Of a stretch of DNA of 64,000 nucleotides, positions 44,593-52,589 are shown in pieces. The DNA lies in contig JBKCXU010000146.1 of assembly GCA_046316025.1 (NCBI GenBank), positions 4,484 to 68,483 of the forward strand, given 5' to 3'. The notes under the pieces are model-generated. The model saw only the letters and a program-made list of their open reading frames with translations, searched no databases and was not told the DNA's origin. Origin of the DNA: JAJTHJ01 sp046316025 (GTDB taxonomy: Bacteria; Pseudomonadota; Gammaproteobacteria; Burkholderiales; Burkholderiaceae_F). The first letter of the stretch is position 1. Every line of letters starts with the position of its first letter. A program made the translations under genes and the position numbers.

Positions 44593-45633
44593 TCACAAGG
44601 TCACGACATGTACAAAGCGGGTGCTGTGCGTGTCTTCCATCGCAAGCACCAGGCGGCCACCGGCCGCCTGGTACAACGCCGCCCAGTCGCGCCGGCGCGC
44701 GGGCGGCACGCCTTGCCCCGACAAGAGCTGGGCGTGATCGTGCACCAGCGTCAGCCGTCCAGCGGCGGGCAGCGGGCTGCCAAGCCGGCCGCAGTAGTCG
44801 GCAAGCACCAGCAGCCGGCCGGGCAGCACCCGACGCAGCCGGCGCAGCCAGTCGACCACGGCCGTCGTGCCGGCACCGAACATTTCGTTGACGAACTGGC
44901 TCGCCACCACCGCCTGCACATCGGCCGCCACCGCGGGCGGCAGCACAGTGTCGATGGCGCGAGCGTCGCCGCGCAGCAGCCTCACTCGGCGCGCCACACC
45001 GGCCTGCCGCAGCGCGGCGCGCGCAGCCACCTGCATGCCGGCGTTTGCCTCGACGCCCCAACCCCGAAAGGCGGGATCGGTGCGCGCCAGCTCGATCAGC
45101 AGCGTGGCCGGGCCGCACCCCAGGTCGAGCACCCGCTGCAGGCCGAGTTGCCGCAACAGGCCCGGCAGCACGCCCAGCGTCGTGGCCGCGCGCGCGCCGT
45201 CGTGGTTGGCAAAGACCAGCGCATGCTGCCGGCGGTCGACCAGCGTCGGGCCGCGTGCGGGATGCCGCAGCAGCGTCTGCACCTGAGCCGCGGTCGTGCC
45301 AAAGGCCAGGCCATACAGGCCGACAAGAAAGCGCGCCTCGCGGTTCCAAGCCCGCGTGCGGCGATAGCGGCGACCCTGGCGGCGCACCAGATCCGTGGCC
45401 CGTGCGGCATGGTCGAGCAGACCCCGCAGCAGGGCCGCGTCGAGACCGAACTGCCGTCCCAGGTCTTCGGGCCGGCGCGCGATGCTCAACGCGTCCATCA
45501 CGCCCAGTGCGTGCAGCGCGGCGACGGCATGCCCAAGCTGCAGCGCCTGCATGAGTTCGAGCGCGCCGAAGCGCTCGCCACTCACCGGCGGACCCTTGTG
45601 CTGCGCGTGGCGGCGTTCGCCCGGCGGGTTCAT
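44593..45633 (-). CDS. SAM-dependent methyltransferase of the RiPP operon
   Basis: A 346-residue enzyme. Residues about 20-110 are a winged-helix dimerisation domain of the O-methyltransferase type (ELMQALQLGHAVAALHALGV). The catalytic Rossmann domain carries RVLDLGCGPATLLIELARTD, WGVEANAGM, LRGDARAIDTVLP and a late VHDHAQLLSGQGVPPARRRDW. In the aminopyruvatide pathway a methyltransferase alters the beta-carbon of the C-terminal alpha-keto acid, a role that fits here. The start overlaps the radical SAM gene stop as ATGA. It is the last gene of the operon. Confidence 0.85.
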   Translation of the reverse strand: MNPPGERRHAQHKGPPVSGERFGALELMQALQLGHAVAALHALGVMDALSIARRPEDLGRQFGLDAALLRGLLDHAARATDLVRRQGRRYRRTRAWNREARFLVGLYGLAFGTTAAQVQTLLRHPARGPTLVDRRQHALVFANHDGARAATTLGVLPGLLRQLGLQRVLDLGCGPATLLIELARTDPAFRGWGVEANAGMQVAARAALRQAGVARRVRLLRGDARAIDTVLPPAVAADVQAVVASQFVNEMFGAGTTAVVDWLRRLRRVLPGRLLVLADYCGRLGSPLPAAGRLTLVHDHAQLLSGQGVPPARRRDWAALYQAAGGRLVLAMEDTHSTRFVHVVTL

Positions 45634-47588
45634 GCCGGATCGCCCTGCATCGCGGCAACCAGCACTTGTTCGCGGGCCAGCGTGGCGAAAAACGCGACGT
45701 CGACGGTGGCGCCGCCGGCCGCCTGGCGCATCCACTCGACGACCTCGGTGCATCGGCGTGGCTGCTCGAACAGCGACACCAGGTGGGCGGCACCGGGTTC
45801 GAGGCACCAACTTACCGCCCCTGCGCCGCGACGCGCAACGAGGTAGCTGCGGCGCTGCGCGAACTGCGCGTCGTCGAGCAAGGCGGCGTCGGCCGGGCAC
45901 TCGCGTATGCGTTGCAGCACGTGCTCGCAATCGTGCAGGTCGACCAGCACCCGCGCCTGCGGCTGCAGACGGTAGCTGCGGTTCGGGTCGAACGGCTCGG
46001 GCGGTGGCGGCGCGGGTCCGCCCCGCTCGTCGCCACCGCCGTGCAGGCACAACGCGTAGCGCACCAGCGACACCAGATGATGGTCGGTGCCGAACCGACG
46101 TCCGAGGTAGGCGATCAGGTCCTCGGCCCCCGGCGGCGCATCGCTCGTGCCGAGGGAGTCGGAAAAACCGCGCCAGTCGCGCACCAGCACGCTGAGGCGG
46201 CCGCCATCGGCGCGCAGCAGGTAGCGCAGCACCAGCGGCCCCAGGCGCCGCAGCGTCGCCACGGCCTCGGTGGCAAACACGAGGTGGCGGCGCGGCAGAG
46301 TGGCCGGGTAGTGGTGGTAGGTGGGGAAGATGTCGGGGTGGCCGCGCACCCAGGCCTCGTCGCCAGGCGTCATCAGGTCGGTGTTGTACGGTCCGCCGTA
46401 GCCGTCATAGCCGAGAGCGCCGCCATGCCGGTCGAATAGCGGGGTGCCGGGCTCGGGCGCCAGCATGTGCAGTTGGGTCAGGCAGCGCGGGCCGTGCAAC
46501 CGACCCAGCAGGTCCAGCGTGTCGTCCTGGTCGGCCTGCGTCTCCTCGGGGTAGCCGGTGATGAACGAGGCCGTGGCCGCGATGCCCAGGCGCTCGGCGG
46601 CGCGGAACATGGGCTGCACCCGCGTCAGGTCGAGCCGCTTTCCACAGAGGCGCTGCATGCGCGCGGAGCCGGTCTCGATGCCGAAGTACAGATCGACGCA
46701 GCCGGCCTCGGCCATTGCTTCGAGCAGGGCTTCATCGACGCAGTCCACACGCGCCGACACGCGCCAGCGGTAGCCGCGCCCGCGCACCGCCTGGCAGAAC
46801 TCGAGCACCTTGTGGCGATTGACGGTGAACATGTCGTGGTCGAGCTTGAAGTCGCGCACGCCATACCGTCGATGAAGCCGGTCCAGCTCCTGCACCAGCC
46901 GCGGCGCCGACTTGAGCCGAAAGCTGCGCTGGAAGAAGCCCGCGGTCGAGCAGAAGGTACACATGAACGGGCAACCGCGCCCGGCCTCGATGCGCAACAG
47001 TTCGAGCCCGAGCGCGGCCACCGGGTAGTGGTCGTAGTCGAGGAACGGCAGCGTGTCGAGGTCTTCGACCTTGGGCCGGCCCTCGGTGTAGCGCAGCCGC
47101 CGCCCGTCGCGCCAGCTCAGCCCGGGAAGGTGCGCGAGGCGGCGCGAGGGCAGCGCCTCGAGCAGGGGCGCGATCACCTCGTCGCACTCGTGGCGCGCCA
47201 CCAGGTCGAACTGCGGGAAGCGCTCGAGAATGGAGGCGTGCAGCATGGTCGCATGCGGCCCGCCCAGCAGGATCGGCAAATCGGGCTCGCGCCGCTTGAG
47301 TTCGGCGGCGACGTTGAGCGCGAACAGGAAGCTGCAGCCCAGCGTCGTGAAGCCCACGGCCTGCGGCGCGGAGGCGAGCAACTCGTGCGCGACGCGCTCG
47401 TACAACGTGTCGTCGTATGGCAGATGGCCGCTGTGCAGCAGCCGCTTGGGATCGTAGATGGTCGTAACGTGGCCCTGCGCCGCGGCGGCGGCGGCCAGCG
47501 CCAGCAGACCCAGGTGCGGGTGCAGGTCCATCGTGGCGAGCGACCCTCGCGCGGGCAGGATGAGATTGTCGACCAGCAACAACCTCAT
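45630..47588 (-). CDS. Cobalamin-dependent radical SAM enzyme with C-terminal RRE-like domain
   Basis: A 652-residue B12-binding radical SAM protein. Residues about 1-150 are the cobalamin domain (MRLLLVDNLILPARGSLATM, LPILLGGPHATML, VARHECDEVIAPLL). The cluster motif CPFMCTFCSTAGFFQRSFR starts near residue 206. ELDRLHRRYGVRDFKLDHDMF and YFGIETGSARMQRLCGKR continue the barrel. From about residue 520 a region with VLVDLHDCEHVLQRI and VARRGAGAVSWCLEPGAAHL resembles a PqqD-like peptide-recognition domain. Enzymes of this class methylate unactivated carbons of peptides; a beta-methylation of an aromatic residue is the best guess. Confidence 0.88.
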   Translation of the reverse strand: MRLLLVDNLILPARGSLATMDLHPHLGLLALAAAAAAQGHVTTIYDPKRLLHSGHLPYDDTLYERVAHELLASAPQAVGFTTLGCSFLFALNVAAELKRREPDLPILLGGPHATMLHASILERFPQFDLVARHECDEVIAPLLEALPSRRLAHLPGLSWRDGRRLRYTEGRPKVEDLDTLPFLDYDHYPVAALGLELLRIEAGRGCPFMCTFCSTAGFFQRSFRLKSAPRLVQELDRLHRRYGVRDFKLDHDMFTVNRHKVLEFCQAVRGRGYRWRVSARVDCVDEALLEAMAEAGCVDLYFGIETGSARMQRLCGKRLDLTRVQPMFRAAERLGIAATASFITGYPEETQADQDDTLDLLGRLHGPRCLTQLHMLAPEPGTPLFDRHGGALGYDGYGGPYNTDLMTPGDEAWVRGHPDIFPTYHHYPATLPRRHLVFATEAVATLRRLGPLVLRYLLRADGGRLSVLVRDWRGFSDSLGTSDAPPGAEDLIAYLGRRFGTDHHLVSLVRYALCLHGGGDERGGPAPPPPEPFDPNRSYRLQPQARVLVDLHDCEHVLQRIRECPADAALLDDAQFAQRRSYLVARRGAGAVSWCLEPGAAHLVSLFEQPRRCTEVVEWMRQAAGGATVDVAFFATLAREQVLVAAMQGDPA

Positions 47589-48418
47589 CGCGACGCGTTC
47601 CGTGGCTGGCGCTCGAAGGACAGCAGTCCGGCCCGCTGCAGTTGCATCAGCAGCGCGCGCACCCCGGCGGGCACACGCGCACCCAGGCCCAGCGCCACCG
47701 ACAACTCGCGGATGCGGCGCCCGCCCTCCGCGGCCTGCAGCGCGGCAAAACCAAAGGCGTCGAGCTCGAGGACGGACACCGCCGCGTCGCCCGGCGGCCG
47801 CCAGTAGCACAACGCGCGCGGCGCGGGGACGATCGCCGTCAGATCGGGTGTGCGCTGGCCCAAGGCCGACACAATGGCTCCCGGGTCGTGCCGCATCTCA
47901 TGCAGGCGCACCGCGCCGCGCACGCGCATCGCGGCGCCGGGAGTGGGCGCGATCGAGGACCGGGCCACGGGCACGGGCATGGTCGCTTCAGTGGCGGCGG
48001 GCTGCCTCAGTTCGAACAGGGCGTGTTCGTGCCGCAGCAGATCCCACAGCAGCGCCTGCGTGGCACGGCCGGGGTCGTGCCACTGTCCGACGAAGTCGAC
48101 CAGCGCCCGGGCCCGAGCCGCGTCGGTGGCCGCCAGCGCCATGCCACTGTCGGCACGGGCCAGCGCATAGTCGGCGAAGACCTCGATCTCGAGTCCGGCG
48201 ACGCGAAGCAGCCGGAAGCTGTGCATGAAGGCGTCGCGCAGACCGTTGTGGCGTACCTTGAGTGCGAGGCCGGCAAAGCCGCGCAGCGCCGGCAGATCGA
48301 GGCTGGCCGGATCGACGCCGAGGGCGCGCAGCGCCTGCGGGTTGGCCGCCCACTCGGCCAACCGCCGCGGGTCGCTCACGCCGCCGGCCAGCACCGAATG
48401 AACCTGGGCCGCGGTCAT
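47585..48418 (-). CDS. RRE-containing partner protein of the MNIO enzyme
   Basis: A 277-residue protein placed directly after the MNIO gene with an ATGA overlap, the standard place for the partner (MbnC/TglI/BufC type). The first 140 residues are helical (LRGFAGLALKVRHNGLRDAF, VDFVGQWHDPGRATQALLWD). The last 110 (AIVPAPRALCYWRPPGDAAV, ELDAFGFAALQAAEGGRRIR, LLMQLQRAGLLSFERQP) look like a PqqD-type RiPP recognition element. It should bind the leader of the precursor and present its C terminus to the MNIO. Sequence similarity to characterised partners is weak, so the call rests mostly on context. Confidence 0.72.
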   Translation of the reverse strand: MTAAQVHSVLAGGVSDPRRLAEWAANPQALRALGVDPASLDLPALRGFAGLALKVRHNGLRDAFMHSFRLLRVAGLEIEVFADYALARADSGMALAATDAARARALVDFVGQWHDPGRATQALLWDLLRHEHALFELRQPAATEATMPVPVARSSIAPTPGAAMRVRGAVRLHEMRHDPGAIVSALGQRTPDLTAIVPAPRALCYWRPPGDAAVSVLELDAFGFAALQAAEGGRRIRELSVALGLGARVPAGVRALLMQLQRAGLLSFERQPRNASR

Positions 48419-49260
48419 GCGGCGTGCAGCAGGGTCCGGGCCCGGTCGATGTGGTCGCGCAGCACCGCCGGCGGGAACTGCGCCGACCAGTTGTACTCCA
48501 GCGTCAGCGCCTGCGGGCGTGCCCGTTGCAGCACGCGCTCGAGCAGATCGAAGACCAGCGGCGGCGCCGGGCAGGCGTGGTCGTCCCACACGATGCCCGA
48601 CTGGCGATTAAGCCCGGAGACATGCACCTCCACCACGCGCTCCAGCGGCAGCCGGTCGATCTCACGCAGCGGGTCGACGCCGGTGTTCAGCGCCATGATC
48701 AGGAAGTGGCTCAGGTCGAGCAGCAAGTCGATGTCGCAGCGCTCGACCACTTTGACGATGAAGGCGCTCATGCCCATCGTGCTCCCCGGCACCGCGAAAT
48801 ACTGCGGCGGGTTCTCGAGGATCAGCGGTACCGGCAACTGCGGGCGCAGTCCGGCCAGGTTCTCGGCCACGCGCTCCACCGTCTGCTCGCTCAACTGGGG
48901 GCAGACGGTGTAGCTCAGCGTGGTGGGCGGCGCGCCGGGGTCGTCCGCCAGAGCGTCGGCCGCGATGAAGGCGAGGTGCTCGCCAATCCAGGGCGTACCG
49001 GTGGCGCACGCGTGGTCGGCCAGCGCGGCGATGCAACTCGCGGACGGCGGCACGAAGCCCGCGACCGACAGGCTGGCGCAGTGCAGGATCAGCGGCGCGG
49101 TGTCGCGCAGCGCGCCGAGCGCCGGCGCGTGGCGCAACTGCTCGAACGGGATCTCGAGGTAGTCGACCCAGCCCGGGTGCGAGCCGACGAACTCCACCAT
49201 GCCCGGCCCATAGGCCAATCCCACCCGCGGACGCGGGTCGTCGCGATGGCGCGGCGTCAC
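48415..49260 (-). CDS. MNIO (DUF692) multinuclear iron oxidative enzyme
   Basis: A 281-residue DUF692 TIM-barrel protein. Family features are RVGLAYGPGMVEFV, VDYLEIPFEQL, LILHCASLSVAGF, PWIGEHLAFI, SYTVCPQLSEQTVERVAENL, LILENPPQYF, IDLLLDLSHFLIMALNTGVD and VVEVHVSGLNRQS. His, Glu and Asp in these segments form the iron-binding pocket. MNIO enzymes remodel Cys or Asp residues in peptides, as in methanobactin, thiaglutamate and aminopyruvatide. Here it follows the precursor gene by 57 bp. The GTG at 49260 is the likely start. Confidence 0.92.
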   Translation of the reverse strand: MTPRHRDDPRPRVGLAYGPGMVEFVGSHPGWVDYLEIPFEQLRHAPALGALRDTAPLILHCASLSVAGFVPPSASCIAALADHACATGTPWIGEHLAFIAADALADDPGAPPTTLSYTVCPQLSEQTVERVAENLAGLRPQLPVPLILENPPQYFAVPGSTMGMSAFIVKVVERCDIDLLLDLSHFLIMALNTGVDPLREIDRLPLERVVEVHVSGLNRQSGIVWDDHACPAPPLVFDLLERVLQRARPQALTLEYNWSAQFPPAVLRDHIDRARTLLHAA

Positions 49261-49317
49261 TCGCGGCCTGCGGCAGTCAGCCGGGGAAACGGGTCGCCGG
49301 ACGACGACCGGCGGCGT

Positions 49318-49524
49318 TCAGTCGTACAGCCAGGCGTCGCCGATACGGCCCGCCGCCAGGTCGACCTTGCTGATCGTGATGTTGAGCGTGCCCTTCTCGA
49401 TGCACTTCTGGATGGCCTTGATCTTCTTGGCATCCAGCGGCATGCTGACGGTGAGTTTCGGCAGGGTGCCTTGCAGCGCGATCGTGGGCGACTTCTTCGG
49501 GCTGCTGGATTTCTTGGTGGCCAT
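49318..49524 (-). CDS. RiPP precursor peptide with C-terminal Trp-Leu-Tyr-Asp core
   Basis: A 68-residue peptide starting MATKKSSSPKKSPTIALQG. The leader is Lys-rich and then amphipathic (TLPKLTVSMPLDAKKIKAIQ), with one Cys at 41. The last residues are DLAAGRIGDAWLYD, with Trp65, Tyr67 and Asp68. In the published aminopyruvatide system a P450 links two aromatic residues, a B12 radical SAM enzyme methylates one, and an MNIO converts a C-terminal Asp; all three substrates are present here, with Trp in place of one Tyr. A strong GGAGGA ribosome-binding site and an own promoter precede it. It could also be a small DNA-binding protein, but the context argues otherwise. Confidence 0.82.
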   Translation of the reverse strand: MATKKSSSPKKSPTIALQGTLPKLTVSMPLDAKKIKAIQKCIEKGTLNITISKVDLAAGRIGDAWLYD

Positions 49525-49575
49525 GTCCGTTCCTCCGGCGGGGTGCGGTCGAGCGAAACCTCGACAGCTTGGATC

Positions 49576-49604
49576 ATTAGAAGCGCGCGCCCGGATGCTG
49601 TCAA
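49576..49604 (-). promoter_or_regulatory. Sigma-70 promoter of the precursor peptide gene
   Basis: On the minus strand TTGACA (49604-49599) and TCTAAT (49581-49576) are 17 bp apart. The start would be near 49569, about 45 nt before the ATG. It lies between the P450 stop (49619) and the precursor gene, so the peptide can be made in excess of the P450. Confidence 0.75.
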
Positions 49605-49618
49605 GGCAGGTACCGCCT

Positions 49619-50944
49619 CTACCCTGCAAGATTCACCAGGCCCGCCACCGGGCCAGCCCAACGCCCGCCATCGGTCGCCGCACCGACCGGCTCGAAGCGC
49701 GCCGTGATCTCGGCGCGCGGCATGAACATGACGTGCAAGCGCCAGTCGATGGCCTGGTCCGCATCGAGCACGGTATCGAAGCGTCGCACCATGAAGCCCA
49801 GTGCCGCGCGCAACAAGTCCATGCCCAGGCTGCGCCCGATACAGGCATGCCCGCCGGCACCAAACGGAAAGTACTCGAAGGGCGTGGGCGCCGGGCCGCG
49901 CCAGCGCTGCGGCAGGAAGACCTCCGGTCGATCGAAGACGCCGTCCTCGCGGTGCGACAGCACGGGGCAGAGGATGACCTCGGCGTGCGCGGGCAGCGAC
50001 AGCCCGCCGAGGCGCACCGGCCGCGTCGTCAGTCGGACCATGAAACCGTTGGGAGGCAGCAGGCGCAGGCTCTCGAGCAGCACGCGGTCGAGCGCCGAAA
50101 CGTCGTCGCGCAGGGCGCACCAAAGATCGGGCCGCTGCGACAGGAGCAGCAGGGTCCAGGTCAACGCCACGGCGATGGGCTCGGTGGCCGACACGAAGAG
50201 AATGTTGGCGTGGCCGACCGCCTCATCCTCGCTCAGGGCCAGGTCGGCCATCGCCTGCGGGCAGCGCAGGCGGCCCAGCACGCCGCCGGCCACACCATCG
50301 TTGCGCAGGTGACGGCGCAGCATGCGGTCGAGCCGCTGTCCCGCAGCCAGCAGCGGCGCACGCGACGCCGCACCACCGACCGCGGCGGTCGAGGCCGCAT
50401 CGCGGCGCAAAAGGAAGTACTCGTGCAGCAGCGGCGCCAGCGATGGATCGGCCTGCGGGGACAGCAGCACGCATTGCGCCAGGGTCAGGCTGAGTTCGCG
50501 CATGCGCGCAAGCAAGGGCTGGGGCCTGTGCGGCGGCCACTGCCGCGTGGCCCGTTCCAAGGCCCGATGCATCGCCGGCACATCCACGGCCGTTGCGCCC
50601 AGCAGCGCTCCCAGCGCCCGCTTGTGCCGGCCGTGCTCGGGCTCGGCCATGCTGTGCAGGCTGCGGTTGAGCCGGGCCAGACGCGGCGGCAGGGCCAGCG
50701 CTCCCGCCGCTGAGGCCGGCAACACAAAGGTTTCGCCGTCGGTAAGCACCTGCCGCACCGCGTCTGCGCCGAAGGCAGCCACCACGGCGCGGCAGTCCGC
50801 CAGGCGCGAGAACACGGCGCCCCCGGTGCGTAGAGCGAACACCCGGCCGCGCTCTCGGCGCGCCCGTGCCAGCCAGGCCAGGGGGTTCGCGCGGAACGGC
50901 GTCAGATCGCCGTCGTTTGCGTCGGAGCTGGCATGGCTCTTCAT
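49619..50944 (-). CDS. Cytochrome P450 of the RiPP operon
   Basis: A 441-residue P450. The haem loop is FPFGAGGHACIGRSLGMDLLRAAL, with the Cys thiolate ligand. The ExxR motif is in LLESLRLLPPNG, and the I-helix region reads NILFVSATEPIAVALTWTLL, in which the usual acid-Thr pair is replaced by Glu-Pro. P450s in this type of operon couple two aromatic side chains of the precursor. It is the first gene of the operon. Confidence 0.92.
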   Translation of the reverse strand: MKSHASSDANDGDLTPFRANPLAWLARARRERGRVFALRTGGAVFSRLADCRAVVAAFGADAVRQVLTDGETFVLPASAAGALALPPRLARLNRSLHSMAEPEHGRHKRALGALLGATAVDVPAMHRALERATRQWPPHRPQPLLARMRELSLTLAQCVLLSPQADPSLAPLLHEYFLLRRDAASTAAVGGAASRAPLLAAGQRLDRMLRRHLRNDGVAGGVLGRLRCPQAMADLALSEDEAVGHANILFVSATEPIAVALTWTLLLLSQRPDLWCALRDDVSALDRVLLESLRLLPPNGFMVRLTTRPVRLGGLSLPAHAEVILCPVLSHREDGVFDRPEVFLPQRWRGPAPTPFEYFPFGAGGHACIGRSLGMDLLRAALGFMVRRFDTVLDADQAIDWRLHVMFMPRAEITARFEPVGAATDGGRWAGPVAGLVNLAG

Positions 50945-51212
50945 CGAGCTATCTCATGGGGATGATCGCCGCGCCAGACTGCTCCCGCAGGCGCCGAGCT
51001 TCCGATACTTCAGCGGCAGATCGGGCTTTACATGACAATCGCGGCGATTCTTGACTGCACCCCGGGCGTATCCACTGACTCACAGCACCGGAAAAAACCC
51101 GCATCGAAATCACCAAGACTCCGTGTTGGGTAGCCGTTTGCCAGATTAACGCAAGTGCCGGCGTGCGCGATACTCGCGCGGTCGCGATGGGTCGATAAAC
51201 GTAAGGATGGAG

Positions 51213-51689
51213 ATGACACGCTTCGCATTGTCTTGGGCTGCCGTCGCCGCCTTTGCCGCCACCTCGGCGCTCGCCCAATCCGCCGACCTGAAACCTTTCC
51301 CGCCGCCGGCAGCCGGCCAACAGCGCTTCGCGATCCGCGTGCCGGCGCTGGCCGACGAGGACGCTCGCCGTGTGCAGGTGCTGGTGGGCAAGACGGTCGA
51401 GGTGGACTGCAACCGAATGATGTTCGGCGCACCGGTGGAGCGGCGCACCGCGCAGGGCTGGGGGTTCGACTACTACGTGGTCGGGCCGTTCGGCCAGGCG
51501 GCCTCGACGATGATGGCCTGCCCGCCGGATGCGCCCAAGCGGCGCGAGTTTGTCGCGGCGCATACGCCCGAGCTGGAATGGCTGCGCTACAACTCCAAGC
51601 TGCCGCTGGTGATCTACGCGCCGACCGGGGCCGAAGTCCGCTACCGCATCTGGAGCGCCGGGCCACCGTCCGTAGCCGTTGCCGAATAG
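51213..51689 (+). CDS. eco: Ecotin, periplasmic serine protease inhibitor
   Basis: A 158-residue ecotin with a signal peptide ending near SALAQS. Family signatures are VGKTVEVDCNRMMFG, GWGFDYYVVGPF, ASTMMACPPD (the reactive loop with Met-Met) and LRYNSKLPLVIYAPTGAEVRYRIW. The two Cys that form the disulfide are present. The ATG at 51213, with AAGGA 5 nt upstream, is preferred over 51207. It inhibits chymotrypsin-like proteases. It diverges from the P450 gene of the RiPP operon across 268 bp. Confidence 0.95.
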   Translation: MTRFALSWAAVAAFAATSALAQSADLKPFPPPAAGQQRFAIRVPALADEDARRVQVLVGKTVEVDCNRMMFGAPVERRTAQGWGFDYYVVGPFGQAASTMMACPPDAPKRREFVAAHTPELEWLRYNSKLPLVIYAPTGAEVRYRIWSAGPPSVAVAE

Positions 51690-51773
51690 GCGGCCGGCTG
51701 CTGTGCAGGGTGGCAGCGTAAGCATCCCGTTGGAATTCGGGCGCCGCAAGGGAACGCAGACACCTTCGCTTAA

Positions 51774-51814
51774 GCGGCGGCGTGGTGGGCGAGTCGCCGC
51801 CACCACGCCGCCGC
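51774..51814. terminator. GC-rich hairpin between convergent ecotin and spondin genes
   Basis: A 15-bp perfect stem (51774-51788 with 51800-51814) with an 11-nt loop. No T run follows on either strand, so it may slow rather than end transcription. It stands at the only convergent boundary in this section. Confidence 0.45.
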
Positions 51815-51823
51815 CCGGTAGAA

Positions 51824-52582
51824 CTACTGCGTCCGCCGAATCGACACCAGCGCGACTGGGTTATCCCAGCGCTGGACATGCGTCAGCGCCGAGGTCGCCA
51901 AGTCGTCGTCTCGGCTCACCACCCCGGGATGCAGATGGACGGTGCCGACCACGTCATCGCGTACCGGGCTGAAGCCTTCGCGGCGGCCGCCGCTACCGGC
52001 CGTGGCCGAGCCGGGCACGGTGTCCGCGCTTTCGCTGTTCAACTCGGTACCGGCGTCGTAGCTCAGCAGATCCGCTTGAACACTCTGGCCGACCGCCAAC
52101 GTACCGATCGATTGCGCATTCAGCAGCGCCAAGCCATCGTTGGTGTTACCGAGCATGCTGGCCAGCGACAGGCGAAAACTGGCCAAGCCGTCGAGCGGAA
52201 CCACGAGAGTCACGGTCGCACTGTTGCCGGCGCCCGGCGGCAGCCCACCACTCGCCACGGCGGTGCCGAAAACCGAGCGCGAGTCGCTGGCTTCGGCAAT
52301 CAACCCCGCCGTCGCACCGCCTTCGGCCACCCGTTCGAGGCCGACCGTAGCCGCCTCGCCGATCGCAAAGAGGCGATAACCGTCGTTGTGCGCGATGGCT
52401 ACCAGTGGCGACAGCGATTGACCGGCCGTGAGATTGACCAACCGGATTTCGAAGGTCGCCGTGGTTGCCGCGGGCGGCGGCGAGGGCGCAACCACCACCG
52501 TGGCGTCGTCGCTGCCACAGGCGCTCAAACCCGCCACCGAGACCACCGCGGCGGCGAAGAGTCGCAGAGAAAGTCGCTTCAT
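51824..52582 (-). CDS. Spondin-domain lipoprotein
   Basis: A 252-residue lipoprotein (signal LSLRLFAAAVVSVAGLSAC, acylated Cys at about residue 22). The mature part is a Spondin_N-like domain: TATFEIRLVNLTAGQSLSPL, MLGNTNDGLALLNAQSI, LSYDAGTELNSESADTVPGS, EGFSPVRDDVVGTVHLHPGV. The paired Asp/Glu and HxH positions suggest calcium or metal binding, as in known spondin domains. It follows the related gene at 52590-53363 by 7 bp. Confidence 0.85.
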   Translation of the reverse strand: MKRLSLRLFAAAVVSVAGLSACGSDDATVVVAPSPPPAATTATFEIRLVNLTAGQSLSPLVAIAHNDGYRLFAIGEAATVGLERVAEGGATAGLIAEASDSRSVFGTAVASGGLPPGAGNSATVTLVVPLDGLASFRLSLASMLGNTNDGLALLNAQSIGTLAVGQSVQADLLSYDAGTELNSESADTVPGSATAGSGGRREGFSPVRDDVVGTVHLHPGVVSRDDDLATSALTHVQRWDNPVALVSIRRTQ

Positions 52583-52589
52583 GGCCGCC

